From NCBI GenBank assembly GCA_002344215.1, contig DDSV01000054.1:167235-231234 (forward strand): 64,000 nt of DNA, read 5' to 3'. Below the pieces are notes generated by a model, which was given only the letters and a program-made list of their open reading frames with translations, was not told the origin of the DNA and searched no databases. Positions within the stretch are counted from its first letter, which is position 1. Each line of letters begins with the position of its first letter. Shown here piece after piece: positions 25,631 to 33,203 of the stretch. The translations under genes were made by a program, and so were the position numbers. This DNA is from Akkermansiaceae bacterium UBA2381 (GTDB lineage: Bacteria; Verrucomicrobiota; Verrucomicrobiia; Verrucomicrobiales; DEV007).

Positions 25631-25702
25631 CCCACAAGGATCCCCCCGGGTTACCCGTGCTCCTCACACAGGGGAGCTGCGGCCTCAGGCAGCAGTCTCG
25701 CG

Positions 25703-26041
25703 CTATGCCACGCGGTAGAGCAGGAGTAGCGACGTAATGGCAAGCCCCACTCCTACCCATTCCAGCGGCTTCAGGGATTCGTTGAAAAAGAAGGTGCCAA
25801 CGATTGCCAGCGATAGCACCACCGTAAGACTGTAGATGACGCCAATGTAGGCGAGCTTTAGATGAGGCATCACGAGCACCCAGGCGAAGGTACAAAGAAT
25901 GGTCATCACCAGGGCGATGAGAAAATTCCGATTGAGAAACGGGGTTGCGGATGAACTGGCGACCTTCAGGAAATAGTCGGATACGGCAACCGTCAGAGCG
26001 AGAACAACGGTAACAATAATCGCGATGGAAGAAGATCTCAT
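25703..26041 (-). CDS. SMR/EamA-type small membrane transporter
   Basis: A 112-residue protein with four hydrophobic spans, the size and layout of small multidrug resistance (EmrE-like) transporters. Recognisable stretches are DYFLKVASS in span 1, LKLAYIGVIYSLTVVLSLAI in span 3, and NESLKPLEWVGVGLAITSLLL in span 4. The usual charged residue of SMR span 1 appears as D in VAVSDYFLK rather than glutamate, so the substrate class is uncertain; polyamine- or lipid-related SMR members exist. It lies between the two PotD-like genes, on the strand opposite to the tandem one. Confidence 0.72.
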   Translation of the reverse strand: MRSSSIAIIVTVVLALTVAVSDYFLKVASSSATPFLNRNFLIALVMTILCTFAWVLVMPHLKLAYIGVIYSLTVVLSLAIVGTFFFNESLKPLEWVGVGLAITSLLLLYRVA

Positions 26042-26542
26042 ATTACTTCAGGTTACTTTTTGAGGATAATTGACCAATGGGAGATTGGCCAGAGATATCG
26101 CCCTATGGACGCTTTCACGCTCGATGTCCCGGGTTACACGGGGAGAAATGCTGACATCGGGGATCGGGTTAAACAATATTGACCCATCCCCTTGCGGGTG
26201 AAGCCCTCTCCCTGTCGGGCTGAACCCCGCATGCCCATAGAATGAGGTGCCAGGTGAGATTAAAACGGTCTCGCGCAGTCCGTTCGATAATTCCGCGCCC
26301 CCTCTTGCCGATGGTTGCTGCTCTGATTCGGATTCTTTGAGATCCACTTGTTTTGGCCTGGCGTGGACACGTTCCCTGGCGGGAACCATTTCCTGTATTT
26401 CAGATCAATTTTCATTCAGAACATTTTCTCAAACATTTAAAAATAAGATCACGTATGAGCCAATCTATGGATTTTTTTAAAATGTTTACCTTGTATTATC
26501 ACTAATTATATCGAAATTATGGTAATTTTAGTATTTACTCCG
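26042..26542. other. Gene-free stretch before the tandem PotD-like gene
   Basis: About 500 bp with no convincing gene. It contains a broken hairpin at 26194-26230 (GCGGG/CCCGC outside, AGCCC/GGGCT inside) and a perfect one at 26371-26386 (GTTCCC, TGGC loop, GGGAAC). The last 120 bp, 26420-26540, are strongly AT-rich and should hold the promoter of the downstream gene; TATTAT at 26494 is one candidate -10. A frame on the minus strand (26048-26389) has no recognisable features. Confidence 0.5.
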
Positions 26543-28729
26543 ATGTGTTTGCTTGAAAATTCTTTTCGCTCTTGCCGGGGGCTGATCATTCTAGCCATGG
26601 CCGTGGTATTGACGCAATTCGGTTGCCGGGATGCGAATACAACTTCGGCCTCTTCCCCTGCGGATCAAATTTCCGACTCTGATTCAGGCGTGGAGCCCCT
26701 GACGGTCCTCGCTTATGAGAACTGTTTCTTTTCCGGAATCATCAACGAATTCGAAAAGGAGTTCAGCATCCCGGTGGAGTTGGTGACATTTTCGGATCGC
26801 GACGAAATGGAGGAACTGCTGCGCTCCAGACCGGCAGACTTCGATCTACTGGTCGCCGGCGGAGGAGTGGTTGCGGACTTGATCGGTCTTCAGGACCTCC
26901 AGCCGATTCAAAGAGAAAAGATTCCGCAGTTCCGCAATCTGGACGAACAGTTCCTTGGCCTGAAATTCGATCCTGAGAACCGCTTCTCGATTCCCTATAC
27001 GTGGGGAACAACTCTTATCGCCTACCGTAAGGACAAAATTGAAGATCCCGAAAAAAGCTGGAAGTCCCTCTGGGATGAGCGCTTCCGGGGACGGGTTCTA
27101 ATGGTGGACGCTGGCTTTGATGTTTATGCGGCAGCGCTCCTCGCCTCCGATCATGATATCAACTCTCAGGATCCGAACCACATTGAGAAGGCTACCAGCC
27201 TCCTTGTTGATCAGGTTAAGAATCTCAACGCCCGTTTCGTCGATATCCTCGAGGTGCGGGATGAGTTGCTATCGGGGGAGTGTTGGATCGGGATGACCAA
27301 TAGCAGCGAAGCGGCGTTGCTTGCTGACGAAGAGGAAACGATCGATTACTTCATTCCTGAAGAGGGCGCGCCGCTATGGGTGGACAGCTTTGTCATTCCG
27401 CGTGAATCGACCAACAGTGAAACGGCGCACCTGTTTCTCGACTTTCTTTGCCGGGCGGAGGTCGCTGCAGTGAATTCCAACGAACTCTTGTGTGCTTCAG
27501 CGAACCGGGAATCAGTCCCCTTTCTGAACAGGGAGACTCTTGAAAACAAAACACTTTATCTCCATGCCGATGTTTTCGCCCGTTGCCGCTCTGAAGCGCA
27601 GGCAAGTCCGGAGCGGCAGGTCCTCGTAAGCACAGGGCTCAAGCAAGTGTTCGATCAAGTGCGGGAAGACGCGGAGAAACCGAAACTTTCCCTGCTCCTG
27701 TGGGAGGAGTATCTGGCACCTGAGGCGGCGGCGGCGTTTGAAGCCGCAACAGGTGCACGAATTATCCTGACCGAAGTCGAGAACTCGGAGCAGCTTAAAC
27801 AGGAACTGGCCTCAAAACCTTCCGCATTTGACATCGTGATAGCCGACGAGGTCACCTTGAAGGAGTTGATCAACCTTCGCCTACTTCGGGAGCTCAACTG
27901 TAAGGAACTCTCCGGGATGACGATCCTGAAGGATCCAATCATCACTTCACCGGCAGACCCGTACAATCGTTATTCAGTGCCCTATCTTTGGGGTTTGACC
28001 GTTCTCGCGGGCCGGTCTGACGTTCTGAAGGGAATTGAACCAAGTTGGAACCTCCTCTGGCGTGATGATTTGAGAATCGCCCTTCTCGACGAGCCCTCTG
28101 ATATTATGTGGATGGCCCTGCTGGCCCTTGGGCACAATCCAGCGACCGCGACCGCTGAACAGGTCGATGAGGCGGCCATGAGGCTGGCGGCCCGATTCCC
28201 CGACTTTTCCGCTTCGATGACGGATCTGCTTTCCGGGCTTGATGCTCTGGAAGCGAACGAGGTGGACCTTGTCGTCAGCTACAATGGAGATGCCATTGTC
28301 CGCACCGCCGGAAAGGATGGACTTGAAGTCATTGTTCCGAAAGAAGGCTCACCTCTCTGGCTGGACAGCTTTGCCATTTCACGTGACGCCAGAAATCCAC
28401 TCCTCGCTCATCAGTTTATCAAGTTCATGAGCAATCCGGAAACCTCGGCGATGACTGCCAATTCCCTTCACTATGCCAGCCCGAATCCGGAAGCGCTCGC
28501 AAAGGTGGACCCTACTCTCCTTGCCAACCCGACTCTCTATCCGGCCGATGAGATGATGAGGAAATGTAATTTCGTCAAATTTCCCCCGGAGATCGAGAAG
28601 TATGCGAGCCAATCCATCCTGCGCCTCATCACCGAGAGCCGGTCCAGAACAGCAGTTACAACCGCCGCTCACGCTGATGATTCATCCTCCACCCGAACCA
28701 CCCCGGGAACATTTTTTACCGAGGATTAG
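26543..28729 (+). CDS. Lipoprotein with two tandem PotD-like binding domains
   Basis: A 728-residue lipoprotein (lipobox LTQFGC, anchor C28) made of two PotD/PotF-like domains, about residues 50-365 and 379-690. Both keep the wall motif LWxDSF (W279/D281 and W606/D608, places of PotD Trp255/Asp257) and the VPY/IPY-x-WG motif. Domain 2 keeps WEEY (W387, Y390). Domain 1 has Y58 and C61 there instead, so its ligand pocket has changed. Domain 1 is closest to the single-domain protein at 22747-23964. No transporter genes lie nearby. A hybrid kinase gene follows after 46 bp, suggesting a sensory role. ATG 26543 gives a normal signal peptide; ATG 26519 is also in frame. Confidence 0.88.
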   Translation: MCLLENSFRSCRGLIILAMAVVLTQFGCRDANTTSASSPADQISDSDSGVEPLTVLAYENCFFSGIINEFEKEFSIPVELVTFSDRDEMEELLRSRPADFDLLVAGGGVVADLIGLQDLQPIQREKIPQFRNLDEQFLGLKFDPENRFSIPYTWGTTLIAYRKDKIEDPEKSWKSLWDERFRGRVLMVDAGFDVYAAALLASDHDINSQDPNHIEKATSLLVDQVKNLNARFVDILEVRDELLSGECWIGMTNSSEAALLADEEETIDYFIPEEGAPLWVDSFVIPRESTNSETAHLFLDFLCRAEVAAVNSNELLCASANRESVPFLNRETLENKTLYLHADVFARCRSEAQASPERQVLVSTGLKQVFDQVREDAEKPKLSLLLWEEYLAPEAAAAFEAATGARIILTEVENSEQLKQELASKPSAFDIVIADEVTLKELINLRLLRELNCKELSGMTILKDPIITSPADPYNRYSVPYLWGLTVLAGRSDVLKGIEPSWNLLWRDDLRIALLDEPSDIMWMALLALGHNPATATAEQVDEAAMRLAARFPDFSASMTDLLSGLDALEANEVDLVVSYNGDAIVRTAGKDGLEVIVPKEGSPLWLDSFAISRDARNPLLAHQFIKFMSNPETSAMTANSLHYASPNPEALAKVDPTLLANPTLYPADEMMRKCNFVKFPPEIEKYASQSILRLITESRSRTAVTTAAHADDSSSTRTTPGTFFTED

Positions 28730-28775
28730 AACCCCCACTTCCGCGATCCCGGCCTCTGGTCCCGGATCTCGATAA

Positions 28776-31469
28776 ATGAAAACCATCCGCAGCCGACTGC
28801 TATCCTCCATGGTGCTCACGGGCCTTGTGCCCCTGATCATCGTGATGGTTCCGTTGGCCACGGTCTTAAACCGCAACCTGAAGGAGCAGGAGGAGAAAAA
28901 GCTCTCTGAAACCGCCCGTCAGCTTGGACGTCTCATCGCAGAAGTCACGGACAGAACAGCGCGTGAACTAAGCTCCCTCCAGTCGAACCCTCTCCTCTCC
29001 GATCCCTCCGGAAACATCGAGACGAAGATCACAGAGATGCATCGCCTCGTGGAAATTTTCGAGGTCTATTCCGATATCAGTCTCTATGATGACGAGGGAT
29101 TCCTCCTCGGCTCAACCTCGGAGGATCATCCCTCCTACCGGGAGTATAGCGACTGGTTCCGTGGCGCACTCAAGGGTAACGTGACCCTTTCGCATCCTCA
29201 GCGCATCATTGGAAAGGAAGGCCTCTATCTCACGGTTTTTCTCCCGATAAAATCATCACAGGACGAAGGCGATGGCGAGACCCGGCAGGTCATCAAGGCA
29301 AGTCTCTCTTTTGCCCGCATTATCAGCATCATCGAGGACGGACGCATCGGTGGCGACAACTCAATCTACATGCTGGATGCCCTTGGCAACACACTTTCAG
29401 GGGGCGATCCCACCAGGCTGATGGAGAAGTTTGACCCTGATATACCCGCGAAAATCTGGCTTGAACACAGAATCGGCACCTACGAGGTGCCAGGCGGCGA
29501 TTCCTTCCTCTACGCAAGTGAAATCCTGCCGACTTCGGTCACAAACCTGGACTCTCCCTGGATCATTCTCGCATTGAAGCCAATGGATAAAGTAACCGCC
29601 GTCGTCCGACAGGCTTATCTCGCCCTCGTTGCCGCCGCTGTTTGTATGATTCTTGTCGCCGGAACTCTTGGTGCATTTCTTTCGAAGGTTATCTCCCGTC
29701 CTCTTGAGAATATCGGAGAGGTTGCACGCAAGGTCGCAACGGGAGATCTTCGGGTGCGGGCCGATGAAGTTGAGGGATCTGCCGAGACACAATACCTTGC
29801 GACTCTGTTTAACCGGATGATCGCCGAGCTCGCCGAACACAGGGAACGTCTTGAGAAGCTGGTCGAATCACGCACCGAAAGCCTCAACATCAGCCAGTCG
29901 GAACTTGAGCGAGCCGGCGCGCGTCTTCAAGCAGCCATTGAGAGCACCAACAACGGATTCCTCGTGGAGGATCTCAAGGGTAATGTCGCGGTGGTGAACG
30001 ACCTCTTCCTCAGTCTTCTCGGCATCGATCACTCCGCTTCGTCTCCCGGAAAGGCCAGCGAGATTCTTGCCGCCTTCTCAAGGCCGGGTGGAATCGGTCC
30101 GGAAACCGAACAGGAATGGCTGGCAAGAAGAGGAGCCGGTGAGCGCATCGACTGCGAAGTCACTCTCTCCCAACCCGAGCGGAAAGTTCTCCACGTCTAT
30201 TCCGCGCCCGTCAAAGACAGCCGGGGCAATCTGGTCGGCCGGGTTTGGAATACTCAGGATCTGACCGCGCAGCGGCAATTGGAAGAGGGCTTGCGCCAAT
30301 CACAGAAGATGGAAGCGGTTGGTCAGCTGGCCGGAGGGATTGCCCATGACTTCAACAACCTCCTCGCAGGAATCCTCGGCAACCTGGCGCTGGTCCAGAT
30401 GGATCTCGGGACAGCGATGAGCAATGAGGGGCGGGAAAGCCTTACCCATGCGGTCAGAGCCGGCGAGCGTGCCGCTGAACTCGTCAGACAACTGCTTGGA
30501 TTCTCACGCCGCAGCCGAATGGATCTCAAGCCCTGCGACGCCAACGTCGTCCTTACCGAAGTGAGGGATATTCTCGCCGCCACGGTCGACCGTCGCATCA
30601 GCATCGATGTCGACCTGGAGAAATCGCCCTGGCGGGTCATGGCAGATGTCGGCATGTTGGGGCAGGTAATTATGAACATGTCCGTGAACGCCAAGGACGC
30701 CATGCCGAAGGGTGGACATTTGACGCTTCGCTCCGGAAACCGGACGTTAAGTAGCAGTGACCTCCGGGCCCATCCCGAAGTTCTTCCGGGAGATTTTATC
30801 TGTCTCACCGTGGAAGACGAGGGTGAGGGCATTCCACCCGAAGTTCAGGCAAAAATCTTCGAGCCTTTCTTTACCACCAAAGAGCCCGGGAAGGGAACCG
30901 GTTTGGGACTCGCCACTTCTTTCGGAATCGTCAAACAGCTGGGCGGCTGGATTGACTTCCAGTCGACTCTGGGCAAGGGCACCCGATTTGATATCTTTCT
31001 TCCGCGAAATGCCGCAGCCGAGGCCGGGGTGACGCCGTCTCTCCTCGCAACGCCGGCCGAACACACTCTCGCCCACTCCCGCCAGGGGGAAACGATTCTT
31101 CTGGTTGACGACGAAGCCCTCGTCCGCCGCATCGGTCGAACCCTCCTCTCAAAACTTGGTTACGAAATTGTTGAGGCGCAGGACGGTCTCGAAGCCCTTG
31201 AAATTCTCCGGACCCGGGGCGAATCCATCAGCCTCGTCCTTCTCGACCTCACCATGCCGAATCTCACCGGCAAAGAGACCTTCGCCCGCATCAGGGAGTT
31301 TCTTCCGGACCTGCCCGTCCTTATTTGCAGTGGATACCTCGTCGACCTGAACGAGTTCACCCGCGAATGCGGCTCGTGCCCGGACGGCTTTGTGCAAAAG
31401 CCCTATAGCTTCGAGGACATGGCCTCGATCGTGCGAAAGACACTCGACAGTCAGAGCCACGCGGCCTGA
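28776..31469 (+). CDS. Hybrid sensor histidine kinase (Cache-like sensor, HAMP, PAS, HisKA, HATPase, REC)
   Basis: An 897-residue membrane kinase. Span 1 lies at about residues 10-30 and span 2 at about 280-302 (LALVAAAVCMILVAGTLGAF). The 250 residues between look like a double-Cache sensor domain. Then come HAMP (SRPLENIGEVARKVATGDL), a coiled segment, a PAS-like domain (ESTNNGFLVEDLKG), HisKA with H524 in GGIAHDFNNLLAG, HATPase motifs DEGEGIPPE and GTGLGLATSFGIVKQ, and a receiver domain with D824 in LVLLDLTMPN. There is no DNA-binding output, so the signal must pass to a separate regulator or phosphotransfer protein. It follows the tandem PotD-like gene in the same operon. Confidence 0.92.
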   Translation: MKTIRSRLLSSMVLTGLVPLIIVMVPLATVLNRNLKEQEEKKLSETARQLGRLIAEVTDRTARELSSLQSNPLLSDPSGNIETKITEMHRLVEIFEVYSDISLYDDEGFLLGSTSEDHPSYREYSDWFRGALKGNVTLSHPQRIIGKEGLYLTVFLPIKSSQDEGDGETRQVIKASLSFARIISIIEDGRIGGDNSIYMLDALGNTLSGGDPTRLMEKFDPDIPAKIWLEHRIGTYEVPGGDSFLYASEILPTSVTNLDSPWIILALKPMDKVTAVVRQAYLALVAAAVCMILVAGTLGAFLSKVISRPLENIGEVARKVATGDLRVRADEVEGSAETQYLATLFNRMIAELAEHRERLEKLVESRTESLNISQSELERAGARLQAAIESTNNGFLVEDLKGNVAVVNDLFLSLLGIDHSASSPGKASEILAAFSRPGGIGPETEQEWLARRGAGERIDCEVTLSQPERKVLHVYSAPVKDSRGNLVGRVWNTQDLTAQRQLEEGLRQSQKMEAVGQLAGGIAHDFNNLLAGILGNLALVQMDLGTAMSNEGRESLTHAVRAGERAAELVRQLLGFSRRSRMDLKPCDANVVLTEVRDILAATVDRRISIDVDLEKSPWRVMADVGMLGQVIMNMSVNAKDAMPKGGHLTLRSGNRTLSSSDLRAHPEVLPGDFICLTVEDEGEGIPPEVQAKIFEPFFTTKEPGKGTGLGLATSFGIVKQLGGWIDFQSTLGKGTRFDIFLPRNAAAEAGVTPSLLATPAEHTLAHSRQGETILLVDDEALVRRIGRTLLSKLGYEIVEAQDGLEALEILRTRGESISLVLLDLTMPNLTGKETFARIREFLPDLPVLICSGYLVDLNEFTRECGSCPDGFVQKPYSFEDMASIVRKTLDSQSHAA

Positions 31470-31632
31470 GCGGGTAGCAATCCAACAGGGGCAGGTGACG
31501 ATCCAGTCAGGGTTCGGCCAGCCTGCCACGACCGAATTGTAAGCAAACGGTAGTTAAATGCGTCATCAATCCTGCGGGAAAAGACGCAGATTTCGCATTG
31601 ATTCAAAACCGAAGCCCCTACACATTCGCCGG

Positions 31633-32568
31633 ATGGAAAACGTGATCATCATCGGAACCGGTTGTGCCGGCTGGACTGCCGCCATCTACACAGGGCGAGC
31701 CAACCTGAAGCCGCTTGTCATTTCCGGAGAACAGCCCGGCGGCCAGCTTACCACCACCACCGAGGTGGAGAACTTTCCCGGCTTTCCCGAGGGTGTCATG
31801 GGTCCTGAATTGATGATGCGTATGCAGCAGCAGGCTGAGAAGTTCGGTACCCGGGTCGAATACGATCTCGTTTCCAGAATCGCCAAACAGGAGGACGGTT
31901 CCATCCTCGTAAAAACCAATGGAGGCACGGAACACCGCGCCCATACCGTGATCATCGCGACCGGAGCGAGCCCGCGTTACCTCGGCCTTCCCGGTGAAAT
32001 GGGTATGGTTGGACGCGGGGTCACCTCGTGCGCCACCTGTGACGGAGCCTTTTATCCCGATGTTCCGGTGGCAGTAATCGGTGGAGGTGATTCAGCCTGT
32101 GAGGAGGCCACTTTCCTGACCCGCTTTGCGAGCAAGGTCTATCTCGTTCACCGCCGTGAAGAGCTCCGTGCCTCGAAGATCATGGCTGATCGGGCCCTCG
32201 CCAATCCGAAGGTTGAACCGGTCTGGAATTCCGAAGTGAAGGAATACCTCACTGACGAACAGGGCGATGTCCGTGCCATTCTCGTCCACAACCGGGTCAC
32301 CGGGGAGGACTCCGAAGTCGCCGTGAAGTGTGTCTTCGTGGCAATCGGACACGATCCCAACACCGCTTTCCTTGCCGGTTCCGGGGTCTCCCTTGATGAG
32401 GACGGCTACGTTGTGCAGGATGGGCACTCGACCCATTCGAATATTGCCGGCATTTTCTCGGCCGGTGATGTCTCCGACCACGTTTACCGCCAGGCCATCA
32501 CAGCGGCAGGGAACGGATGCCAGGCGGCCCTGGACGCGGAGCGGTACATAGCCGCTCTGGAGGGGTAG
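31633..32568 (+). CDS. trxB: Thioredoxin-disulfide reductase
   Basis: A 311-residue FAD/NADPH enzyme that reduces thioredoxin. Features: FAD motif IIIGTGCAGWTAAIYTGRAN, QPGGQLTTTTEVENFPGFP, the redox-active pair C133/C136 in SCATCDGAF, the NADPH motif VIGGGDSACEEA with VHRREELRASKI, and the C-terminal FAD motif GIFSAGDVSDHVYRQAITAA. The first glycine-rich motif reads GTGCAG where most TrxB have GSGPAG. Start ATG 31633 begins the FAD motif; 25 further codons upstream add nothing. It is followed directly by the cysteine-pair small protein. Confidence 0.95.
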   Translation: MENVIIIGTGCAGWTAAIYTGRANLKPLVISGEQPGGQLTTTTEVENFPGFPEGVMGPELMMRMQQQAEKFGTRVEYDLVSRIAKQEDGSILVKTNGGTEHRAHTVIIATGASPRYLGLPGEMGMVGRGVTSCATCDGAFYPDVPVAVIGGGDSACEEATFLTRFASKVYLVHRREELRASKIMADRALANPKVEPVWNSEVKEYLTDEQGDVRAILVHNRVTGEDSEVAVKCVFVAIGHDPNTAFLAGSGVSLDEDGYVVQDGHSTHSNIAGIFSAGDVSDHVYRQAITAAGNGCQAALDAERYIAALEG

Positions 32569-32619
32569 TTGTCAGAATCCCCTTGCTTTTCGGTCTTCCG
32601 TCGTCAGACTCACCGGGTT

Positions 32620-33000
32620 GTGAAGACATTCTTCGCCAGGACACTCGTATTCATTGCCTGCCTCCATCTCATGGGCGGGCACTGGCTTGCGTTGCAGGGG
32701 GTCGCCTGGGTGACAATGCTGGTGGACAACTCGCAGGAAAGCTCGCTCGTCGATGCAGTCAGTAAAACCTTTGACGGACAGCATCCCTGTCCCCTTTGTA
32801 AAGCCGTCGCCACGGGTCAGAGCGAGGAACGCGAGCAGAAGGAGACTCTGTTAGATCCTTCCGCCAAACTGGTCGCGGTGCTCGTCACTGAAACTCCGGC
32901 GATGAGATTCTCTTCGGGAGAACCTCGCTATTTTTTCCTCATCACAACACTCCGTTCTGTGGATGAGACCGTGCCGTCGGCTCCCCCTTGGGTAAGCTGA
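32620..33000 (+). CDS. Exported small protein with CPLC motif, verrucomicrobial type
   Basis: A 126-residue protein if started at GTG 32620 (reading MKTFFARTLVFIACLHLMGG as the signal peptide). A TTG at 32569, directly after the trxB stop and with GGAGGGG before it, is the alternative start. The mature part contains SKTFDGQHPCPLCKAV with a CxxC pair. I recall similar proteins near TonB-dependent receptors in Verrucomicrobia, but no function is known. The CxxC could bind metal or exchange thiols. It sits between a thioredoxin reductase gene and a TonB receptor gene, which would fit either idea. Confidence 0.6.
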   Translation: MKTFFARTLVFIACLHLMGGHWLALQGVAWVTMLVDNSQESSLVDAVSKTFDGQHPCPLCKAVATGQSEEREQKETLLDPSAKLVAVLVTETPAMRFSSGEPRYFFLITTLRSVDETVPSAPPWVS

Positions 33001-33007
33001 TTGCTTG

Positions 33008-33117
33008 TGAGTTCCGTCTCAGGAATGTGATCTCCCACGGTCATCACCGTGGTCGATTCTGATCTCGAATCGTACCTGACTTACTGTCAGTTGCTCTTTT
33101 CTCTCGTTGAAAACGAG
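33008..33117 (+). promoter_or_regulatory. Hairpin-rich leader of the TonB-dependent receptor gene
   Basis: Four short perfect hairpins follow each other: CCACGGT/ACCGTGG (33035-33052, 4 nt loop), CGATTC/GAATCG (33054-33072), CTGAC/GTCAG (33076-33090) and CTCGTT/AACGAG (33103-33117, 3 nt loop). A weaker TGAG/CTCA stem precedes them at 33008-33021. No T-tract follows any of them. The region lies in the 203 bp between the CPLC-protein gene and the receptor gene. It may be a structured 5' leader or a mix of operators; I see no cobalamin-riboswitch box or clear Fur box. Confidence 0.4.
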
Positions 33118-33203
33118 CCGGTTCACCTGATTTCGGACCCGGGAAACGCGCACCGTCGTGTCCCTTCCTCAAACCTATTTTGAACATTCCATTTCTCACT
33201 TAC

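Noticed and set aside
26048..26389. Possible 113-residue gene on the minus strand
   Set aside because: No signal, domain or compositional sign of coding; it covers hairpins in a gene-free region.
33001..33203. Cobalamin riboswitch or tRNA in the TonB leader
   Set aside because: Hairpins are present, but neither the cobalamin box nor a cloverleaf with TPsiC sequence can be found.
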